From Rhabditoides inermis (Eukaryota > Nematoda > Chromadorea > Rhabditida > Rhabditidae): a stretch of DNA of 64,000 nt. A program made the position numbers and the translations under genes. Shown here in pieces: positions 8,833 through 22,958 of this stretch. The first letter of the stretch is position 1, and every line of letters begins with the position of its first letter. Where the stretch lies: the NCBI GenBank assembly GCA_963966185.1, contig CAWZYM010000397.1, forward strand, positions 295,563-359,562. The letters run 5' to 3'. The notes under the pieces are model-generated. The model saw nothing but the letters and a program-made list of their open reading frames with translations, was not told the origin of the DNA and made no database searches.

Positions 8833-11800
8833 ATGGACGAGAACAAGCGCCTCCTCTCCGGATTCGGACTGCCCGCATTCGCAGGTAATCACTTTCGCAA
8901 GCCCCATCATGACTCACGTTTCTTTCTCTCACTTTTCCGCCTCTCGCTTTGTTGTTAGATGCTTGCTTGTTTATTCCGCGCGCGTCATATCCCCCCTCCA
9001 CCGCCGTATATCATTGCTTATCGATTTTTTTCTTCTGTATCCTATAACAATAGCTTTTTTGATCACTCAATCGGAAACGCCGCTGCCACACATGCCGCGT
9101 TTATCTTATCATGGCGCTTTTTTGAGATTTCAATGTTTAATTAAATCATTTTTAGTTTACATATTAAATAACATTAAATATGTACAACGAAATCTAGGCA
9201 TTCCGACGGCGCCGTCGAACGTGGCGCTCATGTCGACGCTGCAGCAGCTGAGCGGCCTGTCCGCACCCATGATGCCCACCGACATTGCCCAGTGGGCCGC
9301 CGCCACACAACATACTAACATATTCGACCAGGTACCCGCTATATGAATCAATCAATCAATCATTTATCCAGAATCGCTATATCCTGACTATACAACAAGT
9401 GTACCTGCTACATTTACCTGTATTTCATGTCTCACATATCCCATATTTCATGTATACCTTTCTCTTTCAGGCCAAGGTGGCGGCGATGATCCCCATGTAC
9501 TCGGCACTCGCCGGCGGCGTCAAGGGAGTGTGAGTGTTTTTTTTCTCCATTATTCAATCATTTATCCGGAATAGTTATATCTGAATGTGACAACACAATC
9601 GTGATGATAGGAAGCATACAGTTGTGCCTAAGATGTTTTTTTCTTGTTTGTTTACATTGCATGTGTTGCAGTGAGTCGGATGTGTTGATGCACCCGTCGA
9701 CGTCGCGCGCCTCGGCCGCGCTGCCCGTCAACTCGCCCCACATCAACCACGACTCGCCCCTCGCCACAGCGTCCGGCCCCGGCTCCTCGCACCAATCGCA
9801 CCACTCGGCCACGCCGGTACGCACTTTCATTCGTTCTCAGGATCATCGTGATTTTTAGGGTGAGATGGAGGCGTCGTGCTCGCAGCCCTCGTCGCAGCAG
9901 CAGCAACCCTTTGACCTCTCTGCCAAAGACAATGCCGTGCCATCTACTAGCAAGGTTTTCGACGTGAGTTGATCATCCTCTATAGATTGACATGTATACC
10001 ACTGTTTCAGTCGTCCGCCGCTCCATCAACGGCTACAGGAGCAGCAGCGGGGCAGCCGTCGGACTCGCTGGAACCCGAGTGGGCCAACCTAGACATCTCC
10101 GACTTTGACCTATTCATGGGCGCGTCTGCTAAGGAAAAGGAGGCGGTACGTAATGTATACTATTTTCCTCCATTACCTATATCCGTTCAGGTGATGCATT
10201 CTGTCCTCGAGTACGACATGGGAAGCATATTCCAATCCGATCCCACACCGAGGTACTGTATTACCGTAATCTATATGTATACATGTTGAACATACAGTAC
10301 TGTGAACGGCGGTGCGTCGACGTCTCGGCAAGGTCAAGGCGGCGGCGGCGGACAGAGCAACGCCCAACAACGAGAGGAGCTGGCCAATGCTGACATGGAG
10401 CTCGACAGGTATAAATCAATCTAAATTTCATCCAGAATCGCTATATTCTGACTATACAACAAGACGATCACTGCCATGTGGAGTACAATTCATACTCACT
10501 GCTTGAAATCACCAGGTTGTTATCGTTGGTTGCGGAGCGGAACGACGACGAGAAGAAGGACGATCTTTTCCCGTTTGGTCTGCTCGGAGGGAGCGGCGGC
10601 GACGACGGAGCCCTGTCGCCCGTACAGGTACTGAAAACTACATTCTGTTGTCCGGACGGCTTGATTGATTGCTTTCAGTTCACCCCACCCGACTCGCCGA
10701 CCCCCGTTGCCGATCCCATGTTCAGTCTGTTCTCGCTGCCGTCCACGTCAGCAGAGCCCAAGAAGGTACATTCGCCCATATACTCCCGATCCTAATCTCT
10801 ATTCAGCGCACCCCTGTGACCGCGCAGCAGCAGCAGCGCAAGCAGCTTCCCCTGCCGAGGAGAGAGCGGGAGACACGCGACGTGCCCAAGGTGAACAAGG
10901 TGCCCATCTACAAGCTTAAGACCCACTCCACCATCGTCAACCAGCCAAAAGTCGAGGAGGTGAGTCAAACGTTTTAAGGTGTCAAGACTAACATTCATGT
11001 TCAGAAGGTGGACGACGCGTATTCGTTCACGGACGAGGAGGAGGATCCGATGGCGGTCGACAAGAAGGAGGTGGATGTCGATGTGCAGCAGAAGCTCGCG
11101 CGCCTCGCCGGTCAGCCACACGTCGAGGGACGCAACGGCGGAAACGTATACGTGCCTGGAGTGGGATTCGCTGTACCGCAAGAACCCACTGTAAGTCACG
11201 TTTCCGTGTACTTCCACTACTACATTGTATGTATTTGTGTTTTCATAGTTTTCATTATATTGTGTGTGATTGTAGGATCTGTGGCGTCACGTGGTTCCGA
11301 AGAAGCGGCACGCGCTGGCCGAGCGTCCCCTCCTCCCCTCCACACCCCTCCTCCCACCCGCCGCACAGGCCGAGGCCAGCCAGGCCATTGGTGAGCAGCT
11401 ACCTCTCATATTTATATCCACATACACTCTCCCAACCCTCTGCATTCAGCTTCGCTCACCTCACCGGAGATTGTGTCTTTGGCCGAGTCGATCCGCCGTC
11501 GGAAGATTGACCGCTTGACGAACCGCTTCGTGAAGACGGAGACGAGCGGCGGCAGCGAGTGCGCCAAGGGAACGGGCGAGACGCTGGGGTGAGTGGATGT
11601 GACACGGTGACTCACCTCGCTCTTGGCTGTTCAGATCAGTGCCCCCGCCGCGCCTTCCCAAACTACTCATCCGCATCCCCAAACGACCGGCAGAGGAGAC
11701 GTACGAACGCGAGAAGAAGAAGCACAAGAAGAAGAAGAACAAGGTGAGCATTGTTTGCATATTTATCCCGTACCTGTTTTGTATTCTTGTTTTGCAGGAT

Positions 11801-12285
11801 CGTGACCATGAATGGGAGGGCAGCGACCGCGCTCGGAAGAAGAGGCGGAAAAAGCACCGCGATCGGATGGAGAGAGAGAAGGACAGCAGCGTCGGGTGCG
11901 TTTGGTTATTCGGTGTATATTATTCTTGTGTATATTAAATTATTAATGTTTATGAACTGGCGTAAATGTGTTCTGGCTGAAACGTATTCGTTCCGGGTTT
12001 TTTTAATGTTCGTTGTTTTGCAGGTACATGTCTCGTCTGGTGACAGAAGAGGAAGAGGCTGAGAGAAAGTGGTTGCGCAGCGACACTGTTGCATCACCCG
12101 TGAGTTCATTTACTTTATCCTTGTTTGGTCCCGTGTTCACCTGTTTACTGTCCTCGTGGCAGGTGGAAGAGCGACCGGCCGAGATGATTTTCAACAAGAA
12201 GAAGCGCCTGATGGCACAGTGGCAAGACGCGGAGCAGGAGAACAAGCGTGAGTAAAACTCATTATTATTATTATTATTATTATAC

Positions 12286-12316
<31 letters not shown>

Positions 12317-13794
12317 TAATTGATATCACATTAGTATGTTCTACTTTCTGATTTTGTATCTGCATTGTTTGTACACGGGTTGGTGTGGTTGCAGAGGAGG
12401 AGCCGCGCGCGAACGGCTCGCAGCGGGTGGAGGAGGAGTGTGTGCGGGGGGAGCGGCACCAGCCCCCGCCCCCGCTCGCCGCCTCGGCCCACTCGGACGC
12501 CGTCCGAAAGCGACTCGCCAAGTTCGGATCCGCCGAGGGATACCTGCCCGTGAGTGGTTTTGCACGTTTCGGTCAGATAGTTTGTTTTGCTTGTAAATTC
12601 TTCTGGGTTTTTTTCTCTCGGCAAAGTTGTTCATTCGTTTCGTTTTCAGAAGGGCACGTTTGTGGTGGCCAAGTCGGATCTGTTCAAGGAGGACTGCGCG
12701 CTGTGGCGGGTGGACAACCAGAACCTCCTGCAGAAGTACATCCCGCGACTCGACGCCGACACGAAGCGGATACTCTACAAGAACAGCAGCACCGTGAGTT
12801 GTTGCACTTTTTACATATGGGGTATTTGGATGATGAATGATGCAGCAAAGTGATTTCCTCTATGGTTTCCGCTCTCATATACCATGTTTAGTACTCTGGC
12901 TGGTGCGAGCAGATTGCCAGCGGATACCTCACCATCAAGGTGAGTGTTTTTTTTATTACAAATTCAATGCTGACATGTTTTTAGTGTTTGATAATTTATC
13001 GTTTCTACTTGAATACGGCGGTGTTGCAGGTTGACCACATCAAGCAGTCTCGTTCCGAGTGTGTGGTCGAGCCGTGCATCCCCATTGCCGACCTCTTCCC
13101 AGCTGTCTCCCACGAAATGGACAAGACCCACGGATCCAATACAATAGAGGGTGCGTTGACATTGATGTGCATAGCATACTGTATTTTGAGATGATTGTTA
13201 GGCGTTCCGGTATTTTTGTGCATTTGAATGTAAGAAAAATTTGAATGTAAGAAGAGTCGACGTTTTTCAAATTATGTCATGTAGGATGCGAAATACTTTT
13301 ATTCTTCTGAGGCCTATTTTTGCATTCGAAAAGTTTATGTCATCTTATTTTTCGCGAAAATCAGCTATTGGATTTCAGTTTCAGATTAACCCCTAATTTT
13401 TGTAAATAATAATGACATATGATTGCAGCTGTCGCATCGACGTCAAAAGACGATGTGAAAGTGGAGACGGACAGTATGGCTCTGCTGCGCGACCCCATCA
13501 GGTAAGCGAGAGGGATAGGGAGAGAGGGGGAGAGGGAGAGAGACAGAGAGGGGGGGGGGGGAGACAGAGACAAAGACAGATGGGAGAAGACGAGAATGTG
13601 ATTTTGTATGCGATGTTGCTACTTACATATTACCCACTACCCTTTATTTGTTAAACAATATTTGTGCCTTCAGACTGGCGCTCAACTCGTTCACCGATGC
13701 CACCCTCCAGCACGCCCTTTCCTTCGAGTTCTATCAGAAGATGAAGATGAACAACGGTACGTATTTGTTTTTTAGTACTGTACTGTTTGTTCAG

Positions 13795-13858
<64 letters not shown>

Positions 13859-14733
13859 ATTGTCTGGTTGCAGACTGGACGTTTCTCTCTGCTCTCACTG
13901 AGATGGAGCGTTCGACGTCGGACGGTCTGGAGAAACTGCGCGCCCGCCTCAACTGGACCGACGTCTTCTTGGTTCGTTTTTTTTTCTGTTTTTTTTTCGA
14001 CTGTAACGTTTTCATCTTATAGGAATCGCTGTCCAACTACGTTTCTGTCAACGTAGCCGACTCGGATCTGCATAGCGTCACGTGTCAGGTGAGTATTACT
14101 GTAATTCACATTAATGTTTTCCGTTTATATTCACATTACCATATCTTCAGGCTTGCTGCCAGCGTCCTGTGGATCGCACGCTGCAACTGTACGGATATGA
14201 GAAGTACGACCCGGATACACTTGTGCCTATCGAAGCGGAGGAGAAGAAGGAGAAGGAGCAGGACGAAGAGAATGTGGAGGAGGAGGAGAGGGAGGGACGA
14301 GCGACGCCTTTGCCCGCCATGGTGAGTTGGGATAGAAATGCGTGGAGGGAATACCGTAACATGTATTTCTTTCAGGAGCAGCTCGTGTGTTCTCCGTGCT
14401 CTCTCGCCTCCCAGCTCTACCACAAGTGTCTCCATCTCAAAATGTACATTATGAAGCGATGCGAGGATAAGGTGAGTGATTCTGTTTTTTTTCCCTTTGT
14501 GTCATTTAATACGCACAAATATTTTTTTTTAAACTTTTAAGGAACGTAAAAACATTATAAACTATGTCAACGATTGATGATTGCAGCTGGAGTGGCTGAA
14601 CTGCTGGCAGCCGTCGCTGTCGCCAGAGGGTGTGGTGGACGCGTGTCGCAAGAATCGCGCGTGGATCGCCGGAGTGGTGGGCGAGTTCGCAGACGCCCTC
14701 AAACAACTCCACTCCACACTCAACTTCCAATAG
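8833..14733 (+). CDS. Large nuclear-type protein with C-terminal DUF4211-like domain (QSER1/PRR12-like)
   Basis: About 26 exons with consistent phases from ATG 8833 (MDENKRLLSGFGLP) to TAG 14731-14733. The N-terminal half is low complexity (Ser/Gln/Pro) with acidic DISDFDLF-type patches, a PFDLSAK motif (around 9930) that fits the PxDLS CtBP-binding consensus, and FTPPDSPTP. The middle is highly basic (KKKHKKKKNK, RARKKRRKKHRDR), like a nuclear localisation region. The C-terminal roughly 450 residues read as DUF4211: LWRVDNQNLLQKY, NSSTYSGWCEQI, SFTDATLQHALSF, RLNWTDVFL, then CQACCQRP...LQLYGYEKYDPDTL and a Cys/His-bearing end (VCSPCSLASQLYHKCLHLK). In vertebrates this domain occurs in QSER1 and PRR12, chromatin-associated proteins. 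Family assignment is by recalled motif order, not a search. Inference: transcription or chromatin cofactor. Confidence 0.75.
9357..10466. repeat. Related segment in three introns of the DUF4211 gene
   Basis: Introns at about 9357-9402, 9553-9603 and 10415-10466 share a roughly 45-50 bp sequence (ATCCAGAATCGCTATAT, CTGACTATACAACAAG in the first and third; the second is diverged). This points to intron duplication or a small dispersed repeat. Confidence 0.6.
12260..12313. repeat. (ATT)n microsatellite in intron
   Basis: ATT/TTA trinucleotide array with one interruption, inside an intron of the DUF4211 gene. Confidence 0.85.
13794..13853. repeat. (GTT)n microsatellite in intron
   Basis: About 20 uninterrupted GTT units. 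The poly-Cys, poly-Leu and poly-Gln frames through it are artefacts of the repeat; it lies between two clear splice sites. Confidence 0.9.
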
Positions 14734-15060
14734 CCACTGCCTTGTACATACTCTCCTCTCCCAAACACGTGTCACCCCAGTGCCGCCCCGCTCATTGTCC
14801 CCTCCCCCATCCTCATCTCCCGCCCCTCTTCATCTACTCGTCGAGTCAATTGTCTGTCATTCACTTACTGCGATCATGTATCCCCCACTCACATCGTATT
14901 TTAGAACCCTTGGAATACAATTCACCCTTTCACACACAGCGCGCCTCCGCTCTTTATATTTTGTATCTCAATTTGTATCACGTTTGTACAGACTGAAGTA
15001 CTCTCATCGCAAATTGTATTGTTTTTGATCTCAGACGTTTTACTATACACAGATACCTAG

Positions 15061-15066
15061 AATAAA
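15061..15066 (+). terminator. Polyadenylation signal AATAAA (DUF4211 gene)
   Basis: AATAAA, about 330 bases downstream of the stop codon of the DUF4211 gene and followed by an AT-rich tract. No intervening plus-strand gene. Confidence 0.55.
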
Positions 15067-15071
15067 ATAAT

Positions 15072-16525
15072 AAACATTTTATAAATCATTGATGGTGACT
15101 CTTGGGTTCATCTTCCAGGCATCAGCGGCAATTACACAGTGTGATGTGAGTCTAGAACCTCATAGTGAGAGAGTGTGTAGTGAGTGAGCAGTAGACTAGA
15201 CTGGGGGGAGAGGGCGTGTCGCTAGTGTGGCTGGAAATTGGTCCCGGCGCGGGCGCGCGTCTGCGAATCGTAGTGGGTCGCGGGGCGGGCGCGTCGCGGC
15301 GCGGAATGCGTGCTGAGCGGGCGGCTCTCGGCTGGTGTGTGGCTGGGGATCGATGCATTGATCGACCGGCCCGGCTCGAACGTGTTATGATTCATTCGGC
15401 TGTTCACAGTCCGGTCACGCATTCAGCCACCAGCCATGCATCCATCTCCATTCCACTACTACTACTACTACAATCGCTGCTCGTCCCCCCCCCCGCCGCC
15501 CCCGACGCCGCCATCGCTGCCCTCGCTTTTCTTTTTCTAGCCACGCACACGTATTCCACCACCACTATTCGCCGTCTATTATTGTTTACTCATTTCATCG
15601 GTCAATATTCTGTTTGACTTTTACGTCAGACAACTGTTCGTGCAATGCTGTGTTAGCATGTGCGGCGATTTGTTTGGCATTGTTCCCATATTTGGTGTTG
15701 TTTGGATGCGCGATTTGGCGCGTCTCCAATGGTGCGCCGCGCACCGACCAGCCGTCTTCTCTCTCTTCCTCTCCGTTCTTGCCCCATTCGTGTTGTTGTT
15801 GTGTCCATCTCGCCTCGCAGCGGGAGAATTGTTCTAGAACGCGCTCGGACGCGTACCAAGTGCATCGCCACTGTCCACGTATTGTATTTATGCGACGTCT
15901 ATGTCGCTCTCTCTTTCTCCCTATCTCACGACGTCATTTCTCTTGCATCGACCTTTCTAGCTTCGGTCGTCGTCATCGCGTGGATGTGTGATCTCTTTCC
16001 AACCGATCATCCGTGTTTATTTTCTGCCGTTATCCGCATTTGTTTATACATTGTGTGGTCGGCTGACTGCAGCTGAGGATGAGGCCCAGATGAATCGGCT
16101 GTGGTCGAATCGAATGGTGATGCTTTTCCACGGCATGCGCGCACGCGCGTTGTACACTGCGTTTCTTCCCCAATTCCCGAATTAATCGAATTGTGCTGTG
16201 TGCACGGCCCCTGCGTCGGCGGCCTCTCCCATCTCCCCTCCAACCACGCTCTCATCCTACCCCCTCCATCACAATACCTCTACCTCTATCTCTGCATCGC
16301 GCTGTTTGTATTTTGATATCAGCCCGTGTGATTGATGGCTTTTCGTGTGCGCGCCGTGGTTCCTATTGGAATTTGCGGAATTGATCATACGTCTTCTATT
16401 GTTCCTGTCTGCGCTTTTATTCTTATTGCAAACGTGATTAAATGGTGCATGTTCCGGTATAATGTTTTGCTCGCATGATTTGATCGAGATTACGTTTGTT
16501 TGTTGGTTATTGATTGATGTTGTAG
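15072..16525. other. Intergenic/5' region of the MATH gene
   Basis: GC-rich sequence with no supported exon. It ends in an acceptor-like TTGTAG directly in front of the next ATG, so the last part may be a 5' UTR intron or the outron of a trans-spliced message. Confidence 0.4.
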
Positions 16526-18446
16526 ATGGCAACGGCAGAGACATTGGACGAGGCCGGCGGCAGTCGCACTCCGCTCGCCGCTGACGACGAGTCGAGTCAA
16601 GGTATGTCCTTGTTTATTAGTTCATTTGTTTACTTGTTGTTTATTTATTTGTGAATTTTTTTCTGCTCGGTTAGTAACTAACTGTCAGACGACGCTTGTC
16701 GGCAATGCAGGGATAGATAGATATAGAGGGATGAGCAGGGCCGGACCGAGTGAGTGCGAGAGCGGAGTGAGTGCGTGTCCATTGGAATTTGGTTTCGGCA
16801 GAGAGAGCGGGGAGATAGAGAGAGAGACTGCGGCCTGTCTGCGCAGGTGTGCGCGTCGGCATGCGTCTGCGCCCTCCGCGCCGCGCGCACTCTCTCCGCC
16901 CTGAGTATTCGCGAGTCGCCGGCTGCTGTGGTGGCGCGCGCAAATGACACGGAAAGGCTCTACAGTGCGAGCGAGGGGAGGAAAGTGCAGAAGCGTTCCT
17001 CTCCTTTCCTCTCTCTTTCTGCCAAGCCAGCTGCCTTCTTTTGTATCCGGGAGATGATATGGGGGCTCGCGAAAAGCCACAGTGCATCCTGGCGCATTCC
17101 CACATGAGAAAGAGAGACTGGGTGGTCTGTCTCTCACTCACTCATTGGATAATGCTTGTAGGCTCTACTCGTGCCGCGTCTCGCGAGAAGGACCCAGTGG
17201 CGGCGGCGGCCCAGCACCGCAACCTCTGCCACCACCACCTACAGGAGCTCATGTGAGTCTAGTGGTATTAGGAAGATGATTGATTGACCATCCTTGATTT
17301 CAGCAAGATCCGCCGCTGTTCGACGAACACTGTGGCGTGCCAGACGGACCAGACGGAAGAGTTCGCGGGTGGCATTCGAACCGTATCCAATAGAGGTACT
17401 GTCTGGTCGACGCTGTTCTCGATTGATGTGCTGGTGTGTGTAGGCACGACGATGGCGGACGTCGGGAGCAGCAGCGGCGGCAGCAGCGACGCGGCGTCGA
17501 CGTCTTCGGATGGCGTGCTGCGGTTGATGATCAAGAACTTCCGCGACATGACGGAGACGGTGCGGGGGCCGATCAAGCGCATCCAGGGAGTGCACTGGTG
17601 AGTCTCTCTCTCTCTCTCTCTGGCTGCGAGTGATGCGGGCTGCCGTTTCTGTTTTGGCTATTTTGCTCGCCGCCCGCCCCGTGTGGGAAAACATATGCGA
17701 GTGTGGTGACCTTTGCAATACAAACTGGTGCATATGCGAGACGAGGTTGTCAGTGAGCCTGTGACTGGTAACTCCATCTTCTTTTCTCCCTGGTCTTCTT
17801 CTCACCCTTCTCCTTTGCAGGCGCATAATGGTGATGCCGCGACAGCACGTTGTGCAGAAGAAGGGCACGCAAAAGTGCCTCGGCTTCTTTCTGCAGTGCT
17901 GTCCGGAGGCCTTCTCAGAGTGAGTACCCTCCCTCCCCCTCCTACCACTCACCTCCTCTCTTTAGCCAATGGTCGTGTTCTGCGAGCGCCGAGCTGAGGC
18001 TCATCTCTCAAAAGGTGAGATAAGATTGTATAATTTTTTTGTAATATACGAATACATAATTGTTTTTAGTCGAACGTTCCGCACTTTACACGGAAGACGA
18101 ACCACGTGTACACGGCCAAGGAGAACGACTGGGGATACTCGTGCTTTATGACGTGGGCGGTGAGTGATCATTTGCATATTTATAATGTCCTTTACGAGCC
18201 GATTGTGTACTGTATGTGTAGTGCATAATCAAATGTAGCTTTCCGTGACATAGCTTATTAGTGTAGTCTGCAGTCACCCAAATTACAATTGTTTCGCAAA
18301 ATTTTGCGAACTCTGTGCATTTGTGTGTTTTGCAGGATATTCTGGACGAGAATCAGGGGTACATCAAGGACGATCGAGTCATCCTCGAAGTGTCCGTCAA
18401 GGCAGAGCCGCCCAAGAACATATTGTGAGTGTTATTGTTATTATTA

Positions 18447-18490
<44 letters not shown>

Positions 18491-19874
18491 GTGGTTTGCG
18501 CATAATGTATTGTCTTTTGAGGTCGTTTTGACGTTATTGACGTATTGTTATGCTTTTACATTTCATAGTTTCTCGAAAACGTCACGGCTATTTCCATTGC
18601 AAAAATTAGATCCCAATCCCAATTAGGGATTGTATTACGCTTTACGCGCGAGACAGGGGTGCAAAAAGAGAATTACACGAGCGAGATAGAGGGAGCAGCA
18701 GCAGCAGGGATATAATGTGGTTGTTCAGGACTCTGGACGAGTTCCGAAAGCAGATCCAGTCGTGGTTCGACCTGGCTCAGATGCAGTACAAGCGGGGCTG
18801 CATCGACCTGGCGATCGAGGCGAACGCGCAGGCGCTCAAGTTCTGCAAGGACAGGGACAAGGAGTGCCGCGAGAGACTGGAGGAGCAGAAGGCCTTCCTC
18901 ATCGAGGAGAAGCTCGTCGAGAGCATCCAACGCATCGAGAAAGGTAAGCATTGTTTCATTTTCTGTGATTGCATTGCTGATTGTTGTAGGTCCTATCGTG
19001 AACGGGAAGCAGGAGGAGGACGCGGCGACGCAGATGGCCTCCCTCAAAGCCGCCATCACAAACTCCACACCCAAGCTCGCCGGCACCGCCAAGAACAAGA
19101 CGGCGCCCAAGAAGGTGGGCTCGTTTTTCATTGACGAAAATGCGGCGTGTATCATCTCACGTAATTACAAGTAACTGCGAATATATCATATATTGTACCC
19201 ACTGTCGGTTGTAATTACAAGCTAGCTGAAATTAAACATATGTAACTATTCATAATTACCGGATTTCCTTATTGTTTGTTGCAGGACGCGAAGAAGTCTC
19301 GTCCGCAGACGCCGCCCGGCAGTCCGCCGGCGGCGCGGGCCATCGACGCCTCCAAGCTGCTGTCGGGCGCCTTCAACAAGCAGCTCCTCACCCTGCCCAA
19401 CCTCTGCCAGTCGTGGGTGAAGCGCACCAAGGCCGAGGACGAGCTCTTCGAGAAGGTATTTTTTTTGGTTTTTTCATGCGTTACTGTTTGTTTAACTGAT
19501 TACAACTAGGTGTTTACGAAGTTGTTTCAGTTTGTCGCCGAGTTGCAGTTTGACGAGACTTCGATCGAGCAACTTTCGAGGGATTCGCTCATGGTGCAAT
19601 TCGTGCAGGAACAGGTGGGCTCATTTATCATTGATCTGAGATTAACTTACTCTTGCATCATCCCATGCAAGCAAGCAAGCAAGCAATCAACGCCGTGTCA
19701 TGGTAGTACTCTATAAAAATGCAACACTCGCGTGACGTCAGCGATCTCTCTCTGTCTATGTGTGTGTGAATCTGTTTATGTGCGTGAAACGGGTTCCGCT
19801 AGGTGTTACATTGCGGGCTAGAAAAGCATATGAGTCATTGGAAATGGACGAATGGATTTGGACGATCGAAGGAT

Positions 19875-19909
<35 letters not shown>

Positions 19910-22898
19910 GATAGAGTAGCATGTAGGAATGACTAACAAACATATGCGTGGAAGTGGTCACTGATCAGTGTAGCGTATCGTATCCATAACACTACTCAAT
20001 ATAAAACTGATGCGTCGTTCAGATCCGTATGTTGTCGATGGATGGCGATGGTGGTGACGGCGGGGGAGGGGGAGGAGTGGATATGACGGCGGCTGCCGGA
20101 GAGGCGCGCATCAAGCACGCCATCGAGCAGGCACACGACACGTTTGTCTACAAGATGGCGTCGAACCGCGCCGCCGAGTTCCAGGCGCGCTGGGACGGAC
20201 AGCCCGTCGACCAGACGCCCATTCCCGAACAGGTGCGTGAGAGTGACAGTTATTTTCTACTGTATCAGTGTTGTTATGTGCTAATATGGTTGCATACCGT
20301 TTTCCCAGCCAAAAACAATCTCTCATTTGTTCAATATGTACACGAATAAGCGGTTCTGGAAAACTTTTTGATTTGACTTGATCGTTTATATTCTAGGTGG
20401 ACATGCCGTTGGACACGCTCTTCACGGCGGAGGCTCATCGCGCGCGCGTCGACCGGTTCGAGTGGTGCATGCGCAACATTGCCTGCAAGAGCACCAAGTA
20501 CTGCGTGTTTGACGACGACGACTTCAGCGAGTACGGATCGGAGCGTGAGTCGATGAACGTGTACTGGTTGAATATGGTGTTTGTTGTGTTCCTAGATCTG
20601 TAAGTGTTCCACTGATCTAGCGTAATGATGGTATTTAATGTACAATTGATGAATATTATTATTATTATTTTCAGCCGTGTGCGAGTCGTGTATGCATCAA
20701 CAGCAGCAGCAAATTGAGGAGCTGCCAGCGACGTGTGACGGACACTCGCAGACGGACGCACTGCTTGTCAAGGTTGGCTCGTTGTTTTCTTACTAGTTAA
20801 TATTACCCGTTGATTTGTTCAGCAGGAGCCGCTTCCGAAGGACCCGACGCCCGTGGAGCCGCCACCCGCCAAGAAGACGGCACGCAGAGTGGAGGTCGTG
20901 CAAAATGTGAGGACTGAGACTGTACGGACCACCGAGACCAACGAGGTACGGTAGACGGGATACTGTTGACGTGACATTACAAAGTCTGGACAGGCAGATG
21001 GCAAGTACATGAAGCGAGAGGAGAGAATACCATTAGTGCCTTTGTCCGATCCGGCGTTTTGAGCCGAGAACCAGGTGTCTCTTTCTGTAAGAAGTTGTTT
21101 ATAAAGATTATGAATAGAGGGAGAAGAGAGATAGAGAGAGAGAGGAGGGGAAGGATGAGGGAAAGGGGGTGGGACCGCGGGACAGCAGCTGCAGGCTCTG
21201 CTCAGACAGTCATTTCTTTTCCCTTGCCCGTCTCATGCTCGTCTTTTTACAGGGCTTTGCCGAAGCCAGGAGCGCACTCGACGCAGTCAACGCCACCTAC
21301 AAGGTACCGTTTGTTATCAGTTATCAATGATTATGGTTCATTGTCTGATTGTAGCCGATGTCTTCCCCTGCTTCTCCGGATCTCACTCTGCCCACCACGG
21401 GAGACAACATCGATGCGATGTCGGCAGCTACTCAACAACAGGTACTGTACAGACATCGTGGTGTAGTACAAACTTGGCACGAGTTTTCAATGGGATTAGT
21501 ATTCAAAATTGGTCCCGCCACGAAGAACTGACGATTTGTATCATCTTTTTTTTTGACGTGTGACAGCAGAGAGCAGATCATCATTTCATTTGATCACTCC
21601 GTGCTCCTCTCCTCTAAATTTCTTTTTATTTGATGTCGACCATGGCGCATCATTTCAGTTGTCGGTGCCGCTGTCGGCCGGTCTGCCGCCCGCCCTGTCT
21701 GACATGTACGAGCCGGCCTCTCCCGCTGGCATGAACGCCATGCCCCCAATCATGCCCATGGAGTTCGCCATGCGATTCTATGACGACGCCGACAGTGCCG
21801 AGGTGGGTGCGAGGGGGAGAAGGAGCAGTAGGGGGAGGTGGAGCAATTGGAGCAGTATAGGATGAGAAGAAGGAGCAGTAGAATGATAGGACGATAAATG
21901 GAGAAGTTGAATAAATACCCATTCTTGCAGACTCCGCCGCAGGAACAGGACGTGAAGTACATTGAGGACTGGCTGAAGGTGAACATCAAGACGTGCTGGA
22001 AGCTGATGAAGACGGGCGACGACAAGGCGATCCGAATGGTGAGAGGGGGGAGGGGAGAGGGAGTAGGGAGAGCACATAGGAGGAAGGAGGGAAGGAGACC
22101 TGTACTCATAGAGACAATGGAAAAATTGGGCATATGGAAGAAAGAGATGACAATGGGCTAATGCTTGCCTGGTTCAGCTCGCGCCTCTTCCCAACATGGG
22201 CACGACCGGCGGTCCCGACGGCCACTCCACCGCATTCACCGAACAGATGGTGAGTCGCGGATAATGTGATATGGATGATGTAGAGGTTAGAAACTTACTT
22301 TTTTTTTTTTGCTTTTCACGGAAGGAGGGTAACTGATACTGAACTATCCGCGTTATTAGTCTAGACAGAAAGTATGAGTGATTATTAAGAGGATGTGTGA
22401 CGGGTGACGCAGTTGTTTCATGCAATACATTATTAGATGTACATAAACTATATTGAAAATGTGATCCTAGCATCCCGGATAAATATTTGATTTGATACAT
22501 CATTTTGCAGTCTCACCAGGTGATGGCGGCGCTGTCGGTGATTGCGATGAACTGCATCAACACGAAGAGGGTGGTCGACAGGGTGAGTGAGAAGGAGAGG
22601 GGGGAGTGAATGAGTGATGGTCCCTTTCAGGCTTCGGACTTTGTGCGCGTCGTGTCTGGCAAGGCGTCGAACGAGAAGGCGATGAAGGCGGCCAAGACGC
22701 TGCACAAGCTCGCCGAGAGGGAGGACGCATTCGAACTCGCCGACGACGGTGTGTTTTGTGTTTTGGTCATTTGTGTTTTAGGGTTTAGATCAGTTTCTAT
22801 TGTGATGTTTAGTTGTGCTGCCGCAGTCGCCGGTGCCGCTCTCGCAGGAGGAAGAGGACTTTGCGCGACTCTACCAGCGACTCCTCAACAAGGTTAGC

Positions 22899-22958
<60 letters not shown>

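Noticed and set aside
12003..12521. Poly-Asn and Leu-rich frames on the minus strand and poly-Gln/Cys/Leu frames at 13.65-14.05 kb
   Set aside because: They are produced by ATT and GTT trinucleotide arrays inside introns of a well-supported plus-strand gene.
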